Assembly (NCBI RefSeq): GCF_014836595.1
Contig: NZ_JACSQO010000001.1
Span: 1-64,000, forward strand
Origin: Psychrobacillus faecigallinarum
Lineage (GTDB): Bacteria > Bacillota > Bacilli > Bacillales_A > Planococcaceae
Direction of reading: 5' to 3'
DNA: 64,000 nucleotides
Translations under genes and position numbers: made by a program
The notes under the pieces: generated by a model
Database searches by the model: none
What the model was told of the DNA's origin: nothing
The model's input: the letters and a program-made list of their open reading frames with translations, nothing else
In this document: positions 1-6,690 of the stretch, in pieces
How the letters are laid out: each line of letters opens with the position of its first letter
Numbering within the stretch: the stretch's first letter is position 1

Positions 1-117
1 ACGAATCAGGACTTCACTTTCTAATTGTCTAACCAGGTCAATACGCTCCTGGTTGAAAATAAATAATCCTTTCCTCCATGAATTAATATAAAGATCAACG
101 TATTTTTGATGAATCAA
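1..117 (-). CDS. phage terminase large subunit, N-terminal 39 codons (runs off the window)
   Basis: This is the start of the ATPase/nuclease that packages phage DNA. The minus-strand frame from TTG 117 is open to the window edge. It reads with the pattern YVDLYINSWRKG then FNQERIDLVRQLE, which resembles the N-terminus of large terminases. A stop lies immediately upstream in this frame, so TTG 117 is the only usable start. It overlaps the stop codon of the small-subunit gene, as in typical TerS-TerL pairs. The motor motifs lie outside the window, so the call rests on a short stretch and on position. Confidence 0.6.
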   Translation of the reverse strand, partial: MIHQKYVDLYINSWRKGLFIFNQERIDLVRQLESEVLIR

Positions 118-461
118 TATAGATCACTGACTTTTGGTTCGTCATTATCCTTCGAGTCTAAATCATTTTCCTTCTTGAGCGGTTCGGGAAGACCAGTGAA
201 TTTAATAGAATTTTCTAGAGCGATTAGTGTTTTTGTGAGCTTATTTAGCTCATTTAAAGCAGGATTTGCTTTGATAAATTCTTGGGAAGCGTTAACTGTT
301 GTTACCATCACACCATCTTTATTTATGGATTGTTGCAACTTTCTAATTTGCTTTTCGATAGAGATGTAACGCTTAACCTTACTTATTTCCAACATATCAA
401 ATGGATCTACTCTCCCCAACATTTGCTTTTCTAAATCTGTGACTTTTACCATCCCACTCAC
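114..461 (-). CDS. phage terminase small subunit (P27-like)
   Basis: The product has 115 residues, starting at a GTG preceded by a G-rich Shine-Dalgarno about 8 bases upstream. It is mostly helical. The central segment contains KQIRKLQQSI, and a NPALNELNKLTKTLIALE stretch typical of P27-family small terminases is followed by a charged tail. Small terminase recognises the packaging site and recruits the large subunit. The HNH gene upstream and the TerL start overlapping its stop give the classic HNH-TerS-TerL order. The family call comes from pattern and context, not from a search. Confidence 0.7.
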   Translation of the reverse strand: MSGMVKVTDLEKQMLGRVDPFDMLEISKVKRYISIEKQIRKLQQSINKDGVMVTTVNASQEFIKANPALNELNKLTKTLIALENSIKFTGLPEPLKKENDLDSKDNDEPKVSDLY

Positions 462-590
462 TCAAACACCCCCCTCTATTTTTCAACCCCCTAATATAAC
501 GATGGATTTTTTAATTTTTTTGGACAGTAGATACCCCTTACCGTTGACAGTTCCCCCGACAATCCTGAAACCTTTTAGGGTGGGGGTACT

Positions 591-953
591 CTACCATTGT
601 TCATCATTCCATTTGTTTTCTTTCTTCACATAACGATTGTGTTTTATATTGTGACAACGTAAGCAAAGTGTCTCAAGGTTATCTATTGATAGACAAAGTT
701 CCGGATAATCTTCCAGCTCTTTAATGTGATCCACATCTAATCTCTTTCGTTTGTCTGGCTCAGATTTATTTGTGAATACCTTCCCTTGTCGTTTACATCC
801 CTGACATTCATTGTTGTCTCGTTTGCGTACTTCACTTCGAATATGCTTCCATTCTTTTGTGGAATAGAATGCTAGATGATTACCTGTATTGATGATAGCT
901 ATGAGCTCTTGTAAACGCTCTTGTAATATATCCAATGAATCATCCCTCCACAA
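591..953 (-). CDS. HNH endonuclease beside the terminase
   Basis: This HNH nuclease is a partner of the packaging machinery in many cos-type siphophages. It has a CQGC zinc pair (about residue 50), DVDHIKELEDYP (the first catalytic His of the HNH fold), N at SIDNLETLC and a second zinc pair CLRCH. The annotated TTG at 953 has no good Shine-Dalgarno. A TTG at 935 sits 7-9 bases after GGAGGG and is the likelier start (114 residues). It lies directly upstream of the small terminase on the same strand. Confidence 0.85.
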   Translation of the reverse strand: MWRDDSLDILQERLQELIAIINTGNHLAFYSTKEWKHIRSEVRKRDNNECQGCKRQGKVFTNKSEPDKRKRLDVDHIKELEDYPELCLSIDNLETLCLRCHNIKHNRYVKKENKWNDEQW

Positions 954-1012
954 TCATATTCACTATTTAACCGATAGCTCGAAGATATTAAATCACCACC
1001 TTTTATGTATAA

Positions 1013-1043
1013 TAAAAAGCCACGTCCATTTTGAACGTGACCT
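1013..1043 (-). terminator. terminator after the membrane protein gene
   Basis: Read on the minus strand, GTCACGTTC and GGACGTGGC form a hairpin followed by a T run. It lies about 55 bases past the stop of the 1096-1917 gene. Terminators with nearly the same stem follow the next two cargo genes. Confidence 0.7.
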
Positions 1044-1095
1044 TAAATAATTAAGTTCATAAATTGTAAGTCATTGAATTAAACTAAACAATTTA

Positions 1096-1917
1096 TTACC
1101 TATATAAATCTTCTATGAAACGATCGATCTTTGTTTTACAGCCAAACTTATCTAAATTATTTTCTATAGAACTCATGAGAGCAGGAGATACTTCTTTTAC
1201 AGTTAATTTACCATCTAAATCTTCGGTAGAAAAAACATTTAATGATTCCAATACATATTGAGCTCCCTCTAAAAGAGTAGCAATAAATGAAGAAAATCCC
1301 TCCTTATCATTTACCCCTTCAGTATTATTAACAATCCAATTAGCATAGTGATAATAATTATAAGATAAATTTTTTTTATATTTTATATAAATATGATATA
1401 GCAGTTCACTTATTAAAGAATTATTTTTATCAATTTCTTGAATATATTTATTCCAATGCTCTTCAGACATAATCTCAAATGAATCTTCGAAAGGGCTTTT
1501 AAAATTTTGGGATTTCATGAATTCATTTAAAAAATCTTTATGTTTACCCATTTCTTCTTTTAATGAAGTATCAATTACACTAATGATTTCATTAACTTTA
1601 GATTCTAACTGTGTAAATAAAACATCGATCGAAGTATCCTCTATTTTCTTTGTAACCTCTTCAATTTTTTCAGCTGATTCACTCAATTTATTTGTCGTCA
1701 TAAGAGTAGTAGAATTTTGTGCATATGTATAGACAATTGCTAGGATAGCTAGAATTATTGAAACAATTGTGCCTGTAAAGGTCCAATTATCGAGTACTAA
1801 CGGATTATTTTTGCCATAGTCTGAAGACAATAGCCATAGTAAGAGTATTATTAATATCCAATAGAATAGATCCTTTTTTTCTATCCAATCTCGTTTATCT
1901 TTATTATTTTTGTTCAA
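1096..1917 (-). CDS. prophage cargo membrane protein with coiled coil, unknown function
   Basis: I do not recognise the family. The 273-residue protein has two hydrophobic segments near the N-terminus (about residues 18-32 and 48-66). A Glu/Lys-rich coiled-coil-like stretch follows (KLSESAEKIEEVTKKIED, about 75-95), then a long soluble helical domain. It is probably an inner-membrane protein with a cytoplasmic C-terminal domain. It sits between the late regulator and the HNH-terminase genes and has its own terminator, which is typical of independently expressed lysogen cargo. A defence role is possible but not shown by the sequence. Confidence 0.55.
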   Translation of the reverse strand: MNKNNKDKRDWIEKKDLFYWILIILLLWLLSSDYGKNNPLVLDNWTFTGTIVSIILAILAIVYTYAQNSTTLMTTNKLSESAEKIEEVTKKIEDTSIDVLFTQLESKVNEIISVIDTSLKEEMGKHKDFLNEFMKSQNFKSPFEDSFEIMSEEHWNKYIQEIDKNNSLISELLYHIYIKYKKNLSYNYYHYANWIVNNTEGVNDKEGFSSFIATLLEGAQYVLESLNVFSTEDLDGKLTVKEVSPALMSSIENNLDKFGCKTKIDRFIEDLYR

Positions 1918-1942
1918 TTAGTTACCTCCATTCTTATCCTTC

Positions 1943-1972
1943 TTAAAAGTCACACCCGAATGGATGTGACCG
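1943..1972 (-). terminator. terminator after the HEPN gene
   Basis: On the minus strand GGTCACATCC and GGGTGTGACT form a stem followed by T residues, directly after the stop of the HEPN gene. The stem matches those at 1013 and 2879 in most positions. Confidence 0.75.
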
Positions 1973-2707
1973 TTATGAATTCCTTATTACTGAATCGGTA
2001 AATTTTCTAACAAACTCTTTAGCTTCCTGAAATATAGATTCTAATGACTCTTTACTTAAAACTAAATACTCATTCTTATCTTCAAATATTTTGTAAGTTT
2101 TTAAATCAACATTTTTACTCTTATTTACTTTACCACCATAATGGACAAGATCATTACGAATTTTGAATAGATTAATAAAATAATCCCAATTTAAATTTTC
2201 AATATTCTTAACACCCATTTCATCCCTCAAAATTTCCCTTGAAGATTCAAAAATACTCATTTTAGGAATTTGTTTGAATATAAAGTTGGGATTTTGACTT
2301 TGTATTCCTTTATTTTTAACTATATCTTCGATGTATGAACAAAGTGAAATAACCAAAGATGTTCTTAAAATTTTCGGGAAATCATCTTGTAATTTATTTT
2401 TTTCGCCAATATATTCTATATCTCTTAAAGTTAATCTCTGTGAATCTTCCTTAGTGCTAGTAAAAATTTCATACTCTTCATTTATTGAATCTAATTGTGT
2501 AGAAATATAATCCTCAGTAAGCAATAAGAATTCATGAAATTTATTTAAAAAAGAATTAATCTTCTCTGTTTCAGATAATTTCTTCAAGTAATCTTTGAGG
2601 TAATCAGGATTTTTCATCTTTTCAAAATGTGAAATTAAGCTTTGAATTCTTTCATTCCCTAAAACTTCCACCAATTTTTTTGCTGTTTCCAATTCATTGT
2701 ATTCCAT
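1973..2707 (-). CDS. HEPN-domain protein, candidate RNase/abortive infection cargo
   Basis: The 244-residue helical protein carries RNDLVHYGG near residue 184-192, an R-x4-H motif of HEPN ribonuclease domains preceded by a helix (WDYFINLFKI). HEPN proteins are RNases found in toxin-antitoxin, Abi and RNA-restriction systems. The N-terminal half is helical and rich in Glu and Lys. The gene stands alone with its own promoter-leader (2771-2875) and terminator inside a prophage, which suits a lysogen-expressed anti-phage gene. Function is inferred from the motif and location. No nucleotidyltransferase (MNT) partner lies next to it. Confidence 0.6.
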   Translation of the reverse strand: MEYNELETAKKLVEVLGNERIQSLISHFEKMKNPDYLKDYLKKLSETEKINSFLNKFHEFLLLTEDYISTQLDSINEEYEIFTSTKEDSQRLTLRDIEYIGEKNKLQDDFPKILRTSLVISLCSYIEDIVKNKGIQSQNPNFIFKQIPKMSIFESSREILRDEMGVKNIENLNWDYFINLFKIRNDLVHYGGKVNKSKNVDLKTYKIFEDKNEYLVLSKESLESIFQEAKEFVRKFTDSVIRNS

Positions 2708-2770
2708 AAAAACAACCCCCTTATGTCTATTATCATAAATTAACTGGAAAGGATTGTCACTAAGTTAATT

Positions 2771-2875
2771 AAAAAAACACATAGACCAATTACCTAAGTG
2801 TTTTGCCTATGGGAGAAAATTTTAAAAGAACTTTATCAGGGTTCTTTATACTCCATCTAAAAGTCAGTTTTACAA
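2771..2875 (-). promoter_or_regulatory. promoter, palindrome and terminator leader ahead of the HEPN gene (copy A)
   Basis: On the minus strand there is a TTGTAA (2870-2875), a 19-base spacer and a TATAAA (2845-2850). A palindromic AAGAAC...GTTCTT overlaps the start region. About 65 bases later comes a terminator hairpin with a seven-T run (2771-2803), still upstream of the HEPN start. A second copy precedes the secreted-peptide gene (3238-3344). The layout suggests an attenuator or a short RNA. Confidence 0.5.
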
Positions 2876-2878
2876 AAG

Positions 2879-2912
2879 AAAAAAGCCACGTCCTTTTGGA
2901 TGTGACCTTTTT
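2879..2912 (-). terminator. terminator after the secreted-peptide gene
   Basis: GGTCACATCC and GGACGTGGC form a stem followed by T residues on the minus strand, about 65 bases past the peptide stop. It is nearly identical in stem to the terminators at 1013 and 1943. Confidence 0.7.
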
Positions 2913-2975
2913 ACATTATTCTTTGAGTGAGTTCAAAGCTTTTCGATAATTTTATTCGTTATATTTTATTTGGAT

Positions 2976-3137
2976 TTACGGTCTTATAGGACAAGGATAC
3001 TTAGTGCATGTTGGTGGTTTAACCGTACCGCCACCTGGACCAGGATCATTCATCGCACTAGCTCCTGAACCAAAAGATAAAGTTAAAAGCATAAGAACTC
3101 CAGCAGCAACTGACAATATTGTCTTTTTCTTTTTCAT
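2976..3137 (-). CDS. small secreted peptide, prophage cargo
   Basis: This 53-codon gene starts at ATG 3137 behind GGAG. Residues 1-28 form a signal peptide: MKKKK, then a hydrophobic core VAAGVLMLLTLSF, then a small-residue region ending SGASA. The predicted mature part is about 25 residues, Gly/Pro-rich with two cysteines (PPTCTKYPCP). I do not recognise a family. It could be a secreted signalling or antimicrobial-type peptide. It has its own leader (3238-3344) and terminator. Confidence 0.65.
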   Translation of the reverse strand: MKKKKTILSVAAGVLMLLTLSFGSGASAMNDPGPGGGTVKPPTCTKYPCPIRP

Positions 3138-3237
3138 AATCTCCATCCTCCATATATTACATAATTTGTGTTACATCTGTTATATTCTACTTTATTCGGT
3201 AAATTCCTTCTAAATTTTTAGAATTTTTATTTAAATC

Positions 3238-3344
3238 ACAAAAGCACCTAGACAATTAAATCTAGATGCATTTTCAAAGGGAGAAAACTATTCAAGAACT
3301 TAAATCACGGTTCTTTATACTCTTACTATAATTGGTTTTTACAA
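3238..3344 (-). promoter_or_regulatory. promoter, palindrome and terminator leader ahead of the peptide gene (copy B)
   Basis: On the minus strand, TTGTAA (3339-3344), a 19-base spacer and TATAAA (3314-3319) are followed by AAGAACCGTGATTTAAGTTC. A hairpin made of GCATCTAGA and TCTAGGTGC precedes a TTTT run (3238-3274). Spacing and order match copy A at 2771-2875 exactly. Confidence 0.5.
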
Positions 3345-3374
3345 GGGTTCATATTGCTTCTACACAACTTGACA

Positions 3375-3770
3375 TTAAGTTAACCTTACTTCATGTGCAT
3401 ACTCTATCATCCTCATCATTTGAGCATGCTTGTTGTAGATATAGTTTGGGCTTTTATCTAATTCGTCTGCAATAGAAACTAATGTTTTGCCTTCCACATA
3501 CTTTTTATAAAGAATATTGTTTTCTAAACCTCTGAATGTGCCAATTAGTTTTACAAGTCTTTCTAAATCAATTCTTTTGTATTCAAGCTCTGTTTTGATT
3601 GCTTCAATAGATTCTTCTAATTTCGCACCATTAGAATCAGCAGTTAATTTAACTCCTAATAAGTCGCCACTTGTCCATCGTTTTAACTCATTTTCAGAAC
3701 GTTCAAGATTAAATTCTAAATAAGCAATTTCATCTTCAAGTTTCCGAAAGTCATTTAACCATTCATACAT
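3375..3770 (-). CDS. phage late transcription regulator (sigma-70 region 4/ArpU-like HTH)
   Basis: The first 75 residues of this 131-residue protein are coiled-coil-like. The C-terminal half reads LENNILYKKYVEGKTLVSIADELDKSPNYIY, a sigma-region-4-like helix-turn-helix as in ArpU/RinA-type regulators that switch on phage packaging and structural genes. It starts at ATG 3770 behind AGGTAGGTG. It is the last regulatory gene before the HNH-terminase block, the usual place for such activators. Confidence 0.6.
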   Translation of the reverse strand: MYEWLNDFRKLEDEIAYLEFNLERSENELKRWTSGDLLGVKLTADSNGAKLEESIEAIKTELEYKRIDLERLVKLIGTFRGLENNILYKKYVEGKTLVSIADELDKSPNYIYNKHAQMMRMIEYAHEVRLT

Positions 3771-3938
3771 ATGTTACACCTACCTTTTTGACGTTTTACT
3801 TATAAAAATGTATGAAATTATTTATTTTTGTTTAGAATGTAACCAGAGCCGAAAAGCAGTCCTAGGAAGCCTGTTGATTATGCCGATCTAGGCTCTTAAA
3901 TAGTCATTTGTTTTTTTATTTAAAACGAGGTTGAACTC

Positions 3939-4025
3939 ATGAAAGTATTTTTAATAATAGCTGCAATTACTCTTTTATACAGCACCTTTATTTATTATTT
4001 ATTTGTAAAGGAATATCGCAATTAA
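3939..4025 (+). CDS. 28-residue hydrophobic peptide
   Basis: ATG 3939 follows ACGAGG by about 8 bases. The product is a single membrane helix (MKVFLIIAAITLLYSTFIYY) with a short charged tail ending KEYRN. It lies on the plus strand, opposite to the phage early genes, in a hairpin-rich gap. Size and topology resemble prophage type I toxin peptides, but no antisense antitoxin promoter can be proven here. Confidence 0.4.
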   Translation: MKVFLIIAAITLLYSTFIYYLFVKEYRN

Positions 4026-4126
4026 GAGGTTGATACTGTCATCTGCCCTGTCACTTATTTTCACTATACATATGTTATAAGAGATCAGTGATACTGATTA
4101 AATTTTTCTTACCTTGATTCTCAGTA

Positions 4127-4157
4127 AAAAGGTCCTCTGATCCAAGGGTCCTTTTTA
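4127..4157 (+). terminator. terminator hairpin downstream of the small peptide
   Basis: AAAAAGG-T-CC pairs with GG-T-CCTTTTT around a loop, followed by T residues. It is symmetrical enough to work in both directions. Confidence 0.55.
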
Positions 4158-4189
4158 TTTCACTAAAATCATATTTAATACATAATAAT

Positions 4190-4296
4190 TTTCAATTTGT
4201 AAATACTATAGTTACAGCTGGGATATTTGTTTGCTTACAACTCCATTTCTGAATCCCAGTTGTTTTAAGGATCTTCTTAAGAAGGTCCTTTTTCTA
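4190..4296 (+). ncRNA. possible small structured RNA ending in a terminator
   Basis: CAGCTGGGAT (near 4215) can pair with ATCCCAGTTG (near 4250). A second hairpin, AAGGATCTTC-TTAA-GAAGGTCCTT, ends in a T run at 4266-4296. No ORF explains the structure. This is a candidate only. Confidence 0.3.
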
Positions 4297-4386
4297 TTGC
4301 GACGTACTATCTAGAACTGTGACCCACACAACAAATATAATACTTTCCATTTGTGTTATGCTCTTCTTAGAAAGGAGAGTTTCATA

Positions 4387-4560
4387 GTGGATTTATTTTA
4401 CATTTTACCTATGCTTACATTTGTTGTTTACTTGGCCGTTTTTGCATTTATAATTTGGTTAGTTATATGGATAATTCAATCTCAAAAAGAACGCAATGTC
4501 TTACTTAAAGAAATTTCAAATAAACTGGACGTACTAGCGAATATTAAAAAGGAAGGGTAA
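4387..4560 (+). CDS. small single-pass membrane protein
   Basis: GTG 4387 follows AAAGGAGAG and gives 57 residues. A long hydrophobic helix (about residues 8-28, VVYLAVFAFIIWLVIWII) is followed by a charged tail with heptad character (LLKEISNKLDVLANIKKE). A TATAAT lies at 4336-4341 upstream. The gene stands alone on the plus strand within the minus-strand prophage block. Function is unknown; a lysogeny-expressed peptide is possible. Confidence 0.5.
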   Translation: MDLFYILPMLTFVVYLAVFAFIIWLVIWIIQSQKERNVLLKEISNKLDVLANIKKEG

Positions 4561-4646
4561 CAACTCTTTCTTTTTTCTTTTAGCAATTTGGTTTCTGTCC
4601 TTCACTTTGTGGTCGTAATGTCTATTATTCAGTTGTTGCATGTGGC

Positions 4647-4994
4647 CTACTTTTTCGCTTTGTATTTAGAATCAATCATTATTCTATTGTCCAGTCCATG
4701 TCTTTTGCCTGTAATCCCGCACTTTTCACACTTCATCGTGTCATATACACTTGAACCACGGACTATAGTAAGTAGATTTGTTTTAGTCCACTTGTGTTGA
4801 GTGTTTTTCTCGGATTCGTCTAGTACCGTAACTCCTACGAGTTCTCTTGGAGATTCATCAGCTCTTAGAGTCGCGTTAAAATTATCAATAGTGGCTTTTG
4901 CCCAATCAAAAGGATTAACACCATCAATAACGTATTCTTCCTTCCAAGTGATTTCTGAACCTACTTTTTTTACTTCAATTTCAATTTTCGCCAA
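4647..4994 (-). CDS. phage early protein with C-terminal CxxC pair, unknown
   Basis: The product has 115 residues from a TTG behind AGGAGG. The N-terminal half is beta-rich and acidic (IEIEVKKVGSEITW, INPFDWAKATIDNF). The C-terminal part contains MKCEKCGITGKRHG, half of a zinc-ribbon-like site. I do not know the family. It lies in the early phage run between the late regulator and the ERCC4 nuclease. Confidence 0.6.
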   Translation of the reverse strand: MAKIEIEVKKVGSEITWKEEYVIDGVNPFDWAKATIDNFNATLRADESPRELVGVTVLDESEKNTQHKWTKTNLLTIVRGSSVYDTMKCEKCGITGKRHGLDNRIMIDSKYKAKK

Positions 4995-5036
4995 CTTTGA
5001 TTTCCTCCTTGCGTCACTTTATTGTTCTAGTGTGTC

Positions 5037-5201
5037 TTACCGAATATTAGTAAACTTCATCAACACTTGGTAATTTCCATAGTCCTCTCTGATTTCACTT
5101 ATTTGCTTCCAGCCGCGTTTTTCATTTTCTGCAATTGTTTTTTCTAACTCCCTGCGAGTATGTGCCTTTTCTATTTTTCGATTTCTGAATATCTGTTGCA
5201 C
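5037..5201 (-). CDS. small phage early protein, 54 residues
   Basis: GTG 5201 follows TAAGGAG by 8 bases and the frame stays open to TAA 5037. The product is a basic, helical protein (RNRKIEKAHTRRELEKTIAE, then NEKRGWKQISEIREDY). It fills an otherwise empty gap in the tightly packed early operon, 12 bases downstream of the ERCC4 nuclease gene. No function is assigned. Confidence 0.65.
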   Translation of the reverse strand: MQQIFRNRKIEKAHTRRELEKTIAENEKRGWKQISEIREDYGNYQVLMKFTNIR

Positions 5202-5213
5202 TTAGACCACTCC

Positions 5214-5753
5214 TTAGAAGGCACCGGATTTTAAATAATGCTTTGCCTGATAATAAAAATGATGATAAATCCAGTTGCCCGTGAATTTTTTATCAAGATA
5301 AACGATTTCAAAATTGTATTTTGCTTTAAATGTATTTAATCGCCCGAGCAAAGCTAATGGATTGTACTTCGAACGATATTCACCTTTTAGCATTTTTTCA
5401 TATCCGTTCAGGTCCTCCACAATCAAAGTAAAAGGAATATCTTTAGAACGAATCAATTCATTTTCAAATGCTGTTTGCGTATCCTTTTGTAAGTTGCCTG
5501 TGATTTCGTCCATATGTGCTTTACGTTCCACTCGACTACTTAAATAAATGTCTCGTGATAGTCCTAATTCTTCATTTCTAGGAATCATGCAACCATAATC
5601 GCCAGTAACTAATTTTTGAATTTTTACCGGTATTTCTTTTTGGTGCAAATAATCAAGGATATGACCATTTACATTCTCACGAGTATCTACAACAATCGTG
5701 AGTGTTTTAAGTATTTTATTTAACTCGGTATCTGTGTAATGATAGGAAATCAT
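5214..5753 (-). CDS. ERCC4-type phage nuclease
   Basis: This is a structure-specific DNA nuclease of the XPF/ERCC4 fold, probably used in phage DNA recombination or replication. The 179-residue protein shows VVDTREN (about residue 22), TGDYG (about 52) and VERKAHMDE (about 77), matching the metal-binding GDX(n)ERKX3D signature. ATG 5753 overlaps the stop of the preceding gene as ATGA, so the two are translationally coupled. Confidence 0.8.
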   Translation of the reverse strand: MISYHYTDTELNKILKTLTIVVDTRENVNGHILDYLHQKEIPVKIQKLVTGDYGCMIPRNEELGLSRDIYLSSRVERKAHMDEITGNLQKDTQTAFENELIRSKDIPFTLIVEDLNGYEKMLKGEYRSKYNPLALLGRLNTFKAKYNFEIVYLDKKFTGNWIYHHFYYQAKHYLKSGAF

Positions 5754-6181
5754 TTCATGCCCCTTTTCTTCGCATACATCACCGCACGCTTATATAATTC
5801 TTGTCCCAATTTTATAGATTCAGCATTCGCATATTGTCGAAAATCCTCATAAATATCATTCCAACCATCTTTAGCTAGCGAAGTCATCCATTCATCAAAC
5901 ATCATGAGCGAATCAATATCAGCACATAACCATTCATTCAGTTTTTCGTTATGCTGCCATCCACAGATATGATGGACCATCTTCATGAGTGTTATATTTT
6001 CATTGCTTTCAGATTTCCATGATTGAAACCATTTTTCGATTTCTAGGAAAATACTTTCAGCAGCCTTCATTGTTTCAGCTGGCACCAATTGATGTTTTTT
6101 CAATTCAATTTGTCCTGCTGAGTCTACTTTCATTTCAGCGCCACTTTTCCAAATGTCTGATAGAATTTTTAATACTTGCAT
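5750..6181 (-). CDS. phage early protein, unknown
   Basis: This 143-residue helical protein is rich in Trp and Met (WFQSWKSES, HHICGWQHNEKLNEW, MFDEWMTSLAKDGWND). I do not recognise a domain. Its start overlaps the upstream winged-helix gene by 13 bases and its stop overlaps the nuclease start, so it is a genuine part of the early operon. Confidence 0.6.
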   Translation of the reverse strand: MQVLKILSDIWKSGAEMKVDSAGQIELKKHQLVPAETMKAAESIFLEIEKWFQSWKSESNENITLMKMVHHICGWQHNEKLNEWLCADIDSLMMFDEWMTSLAKDGWNDIYEDFRQYANAESIKLGQELYKRAVMYAKKRGMK

Positions 6182-6399
6182 ATTAATCGCATCCCCAAAT
6201 GTTCTAATTCACCTTTACTGTTTAACGTGGATCCATACCCAAACATTTTCATTTCTCTTCCGAACCAAATTTTAGACCGCGGTTTTTCATTTACTTTTTG
6301 GCAGTATATTAAATAATTTTCATACATCACTTTTTGCGATACTTTCGAATCCTCTTCTTTTACAATGCAAGTTCTTATAAATTCATCCACTTTTTTCAC
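6169..6399 (-). CDS. stand-alone D5 C-terminal-type winged-helix protein
   Basis: The 76-residue protein reads VDEFIRTCIVKEEDSKVSQ, then YENYLIYCQKVNEKP, then WFGREMKMFGYG. This resembles the winged-helix domain at the C-terminus of D5/primase-helicases (xxYxxWCxxxxxxP...FxRxLxxxGF). The primase-helicase just upstream carries its own version (YDSWCYKSGERVLGNRSFYR). It may bind the origin or assist the helicase, as inferred from the domain and its neighbours. Confidence 0.55.
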   Translation of the reverse strand: MKKVDEFIRTCIVKEEDSKVSQKVMYENYLIYCQKVNEKPRSKIWFGREMKMFGYGSTLNSKGELEHLGMRLICKY

Positions 6400-6690
6400 C
6401 TCGTTATTAAATAGTTATCGAACAGTTAACTAAAACACTCATAGTTAACGAAAGTTATTAAACGGAAACACGACTAAACCTTACAGTCACAATCGTTTGA
6501 CGCATTTTTGTTATTATCGTTATCGGAAAAATCGTTTTAGGCTCTTAAGGGAGCTATTATTAGAAGTTAGTTTTATTACTTATTGTTTTTATTGATAACT
6601 TAAATAACAAAAATAAATATATAGTATATAGAAGTCTTGGTAATACTGACTTCTTCAAAAGTTATCGAAAGTTACTGAACGAATTTTTAG
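6400..6690 (-). other. candidate phage replication origin with GTTATCGAA iterons
   Basis: This non-coding gap next to the primase-helicase repeats variants of GTTAWCGAA: AGTTATCGAACAGTTAAC near 6409, AGTTAACGAAAGTTATTAA near 6436, CGTTATCGGAAAAATCG near 6519 and AGTTATCGAAAGTTACTG near 6659. An inverted copy lies in the gene end near 6726. The rest is AT-rich. Position and repeats suit an origin; this is an inference. Confidence 0.45.

Noticed and set aside
3004..3213. 69-codon plus-strand frame starting with a Pro-rich stretch
   Set aside because: It is the complement of the secreted-peptide gene on the minus strand, which has a ribosome site and a signal peptide.
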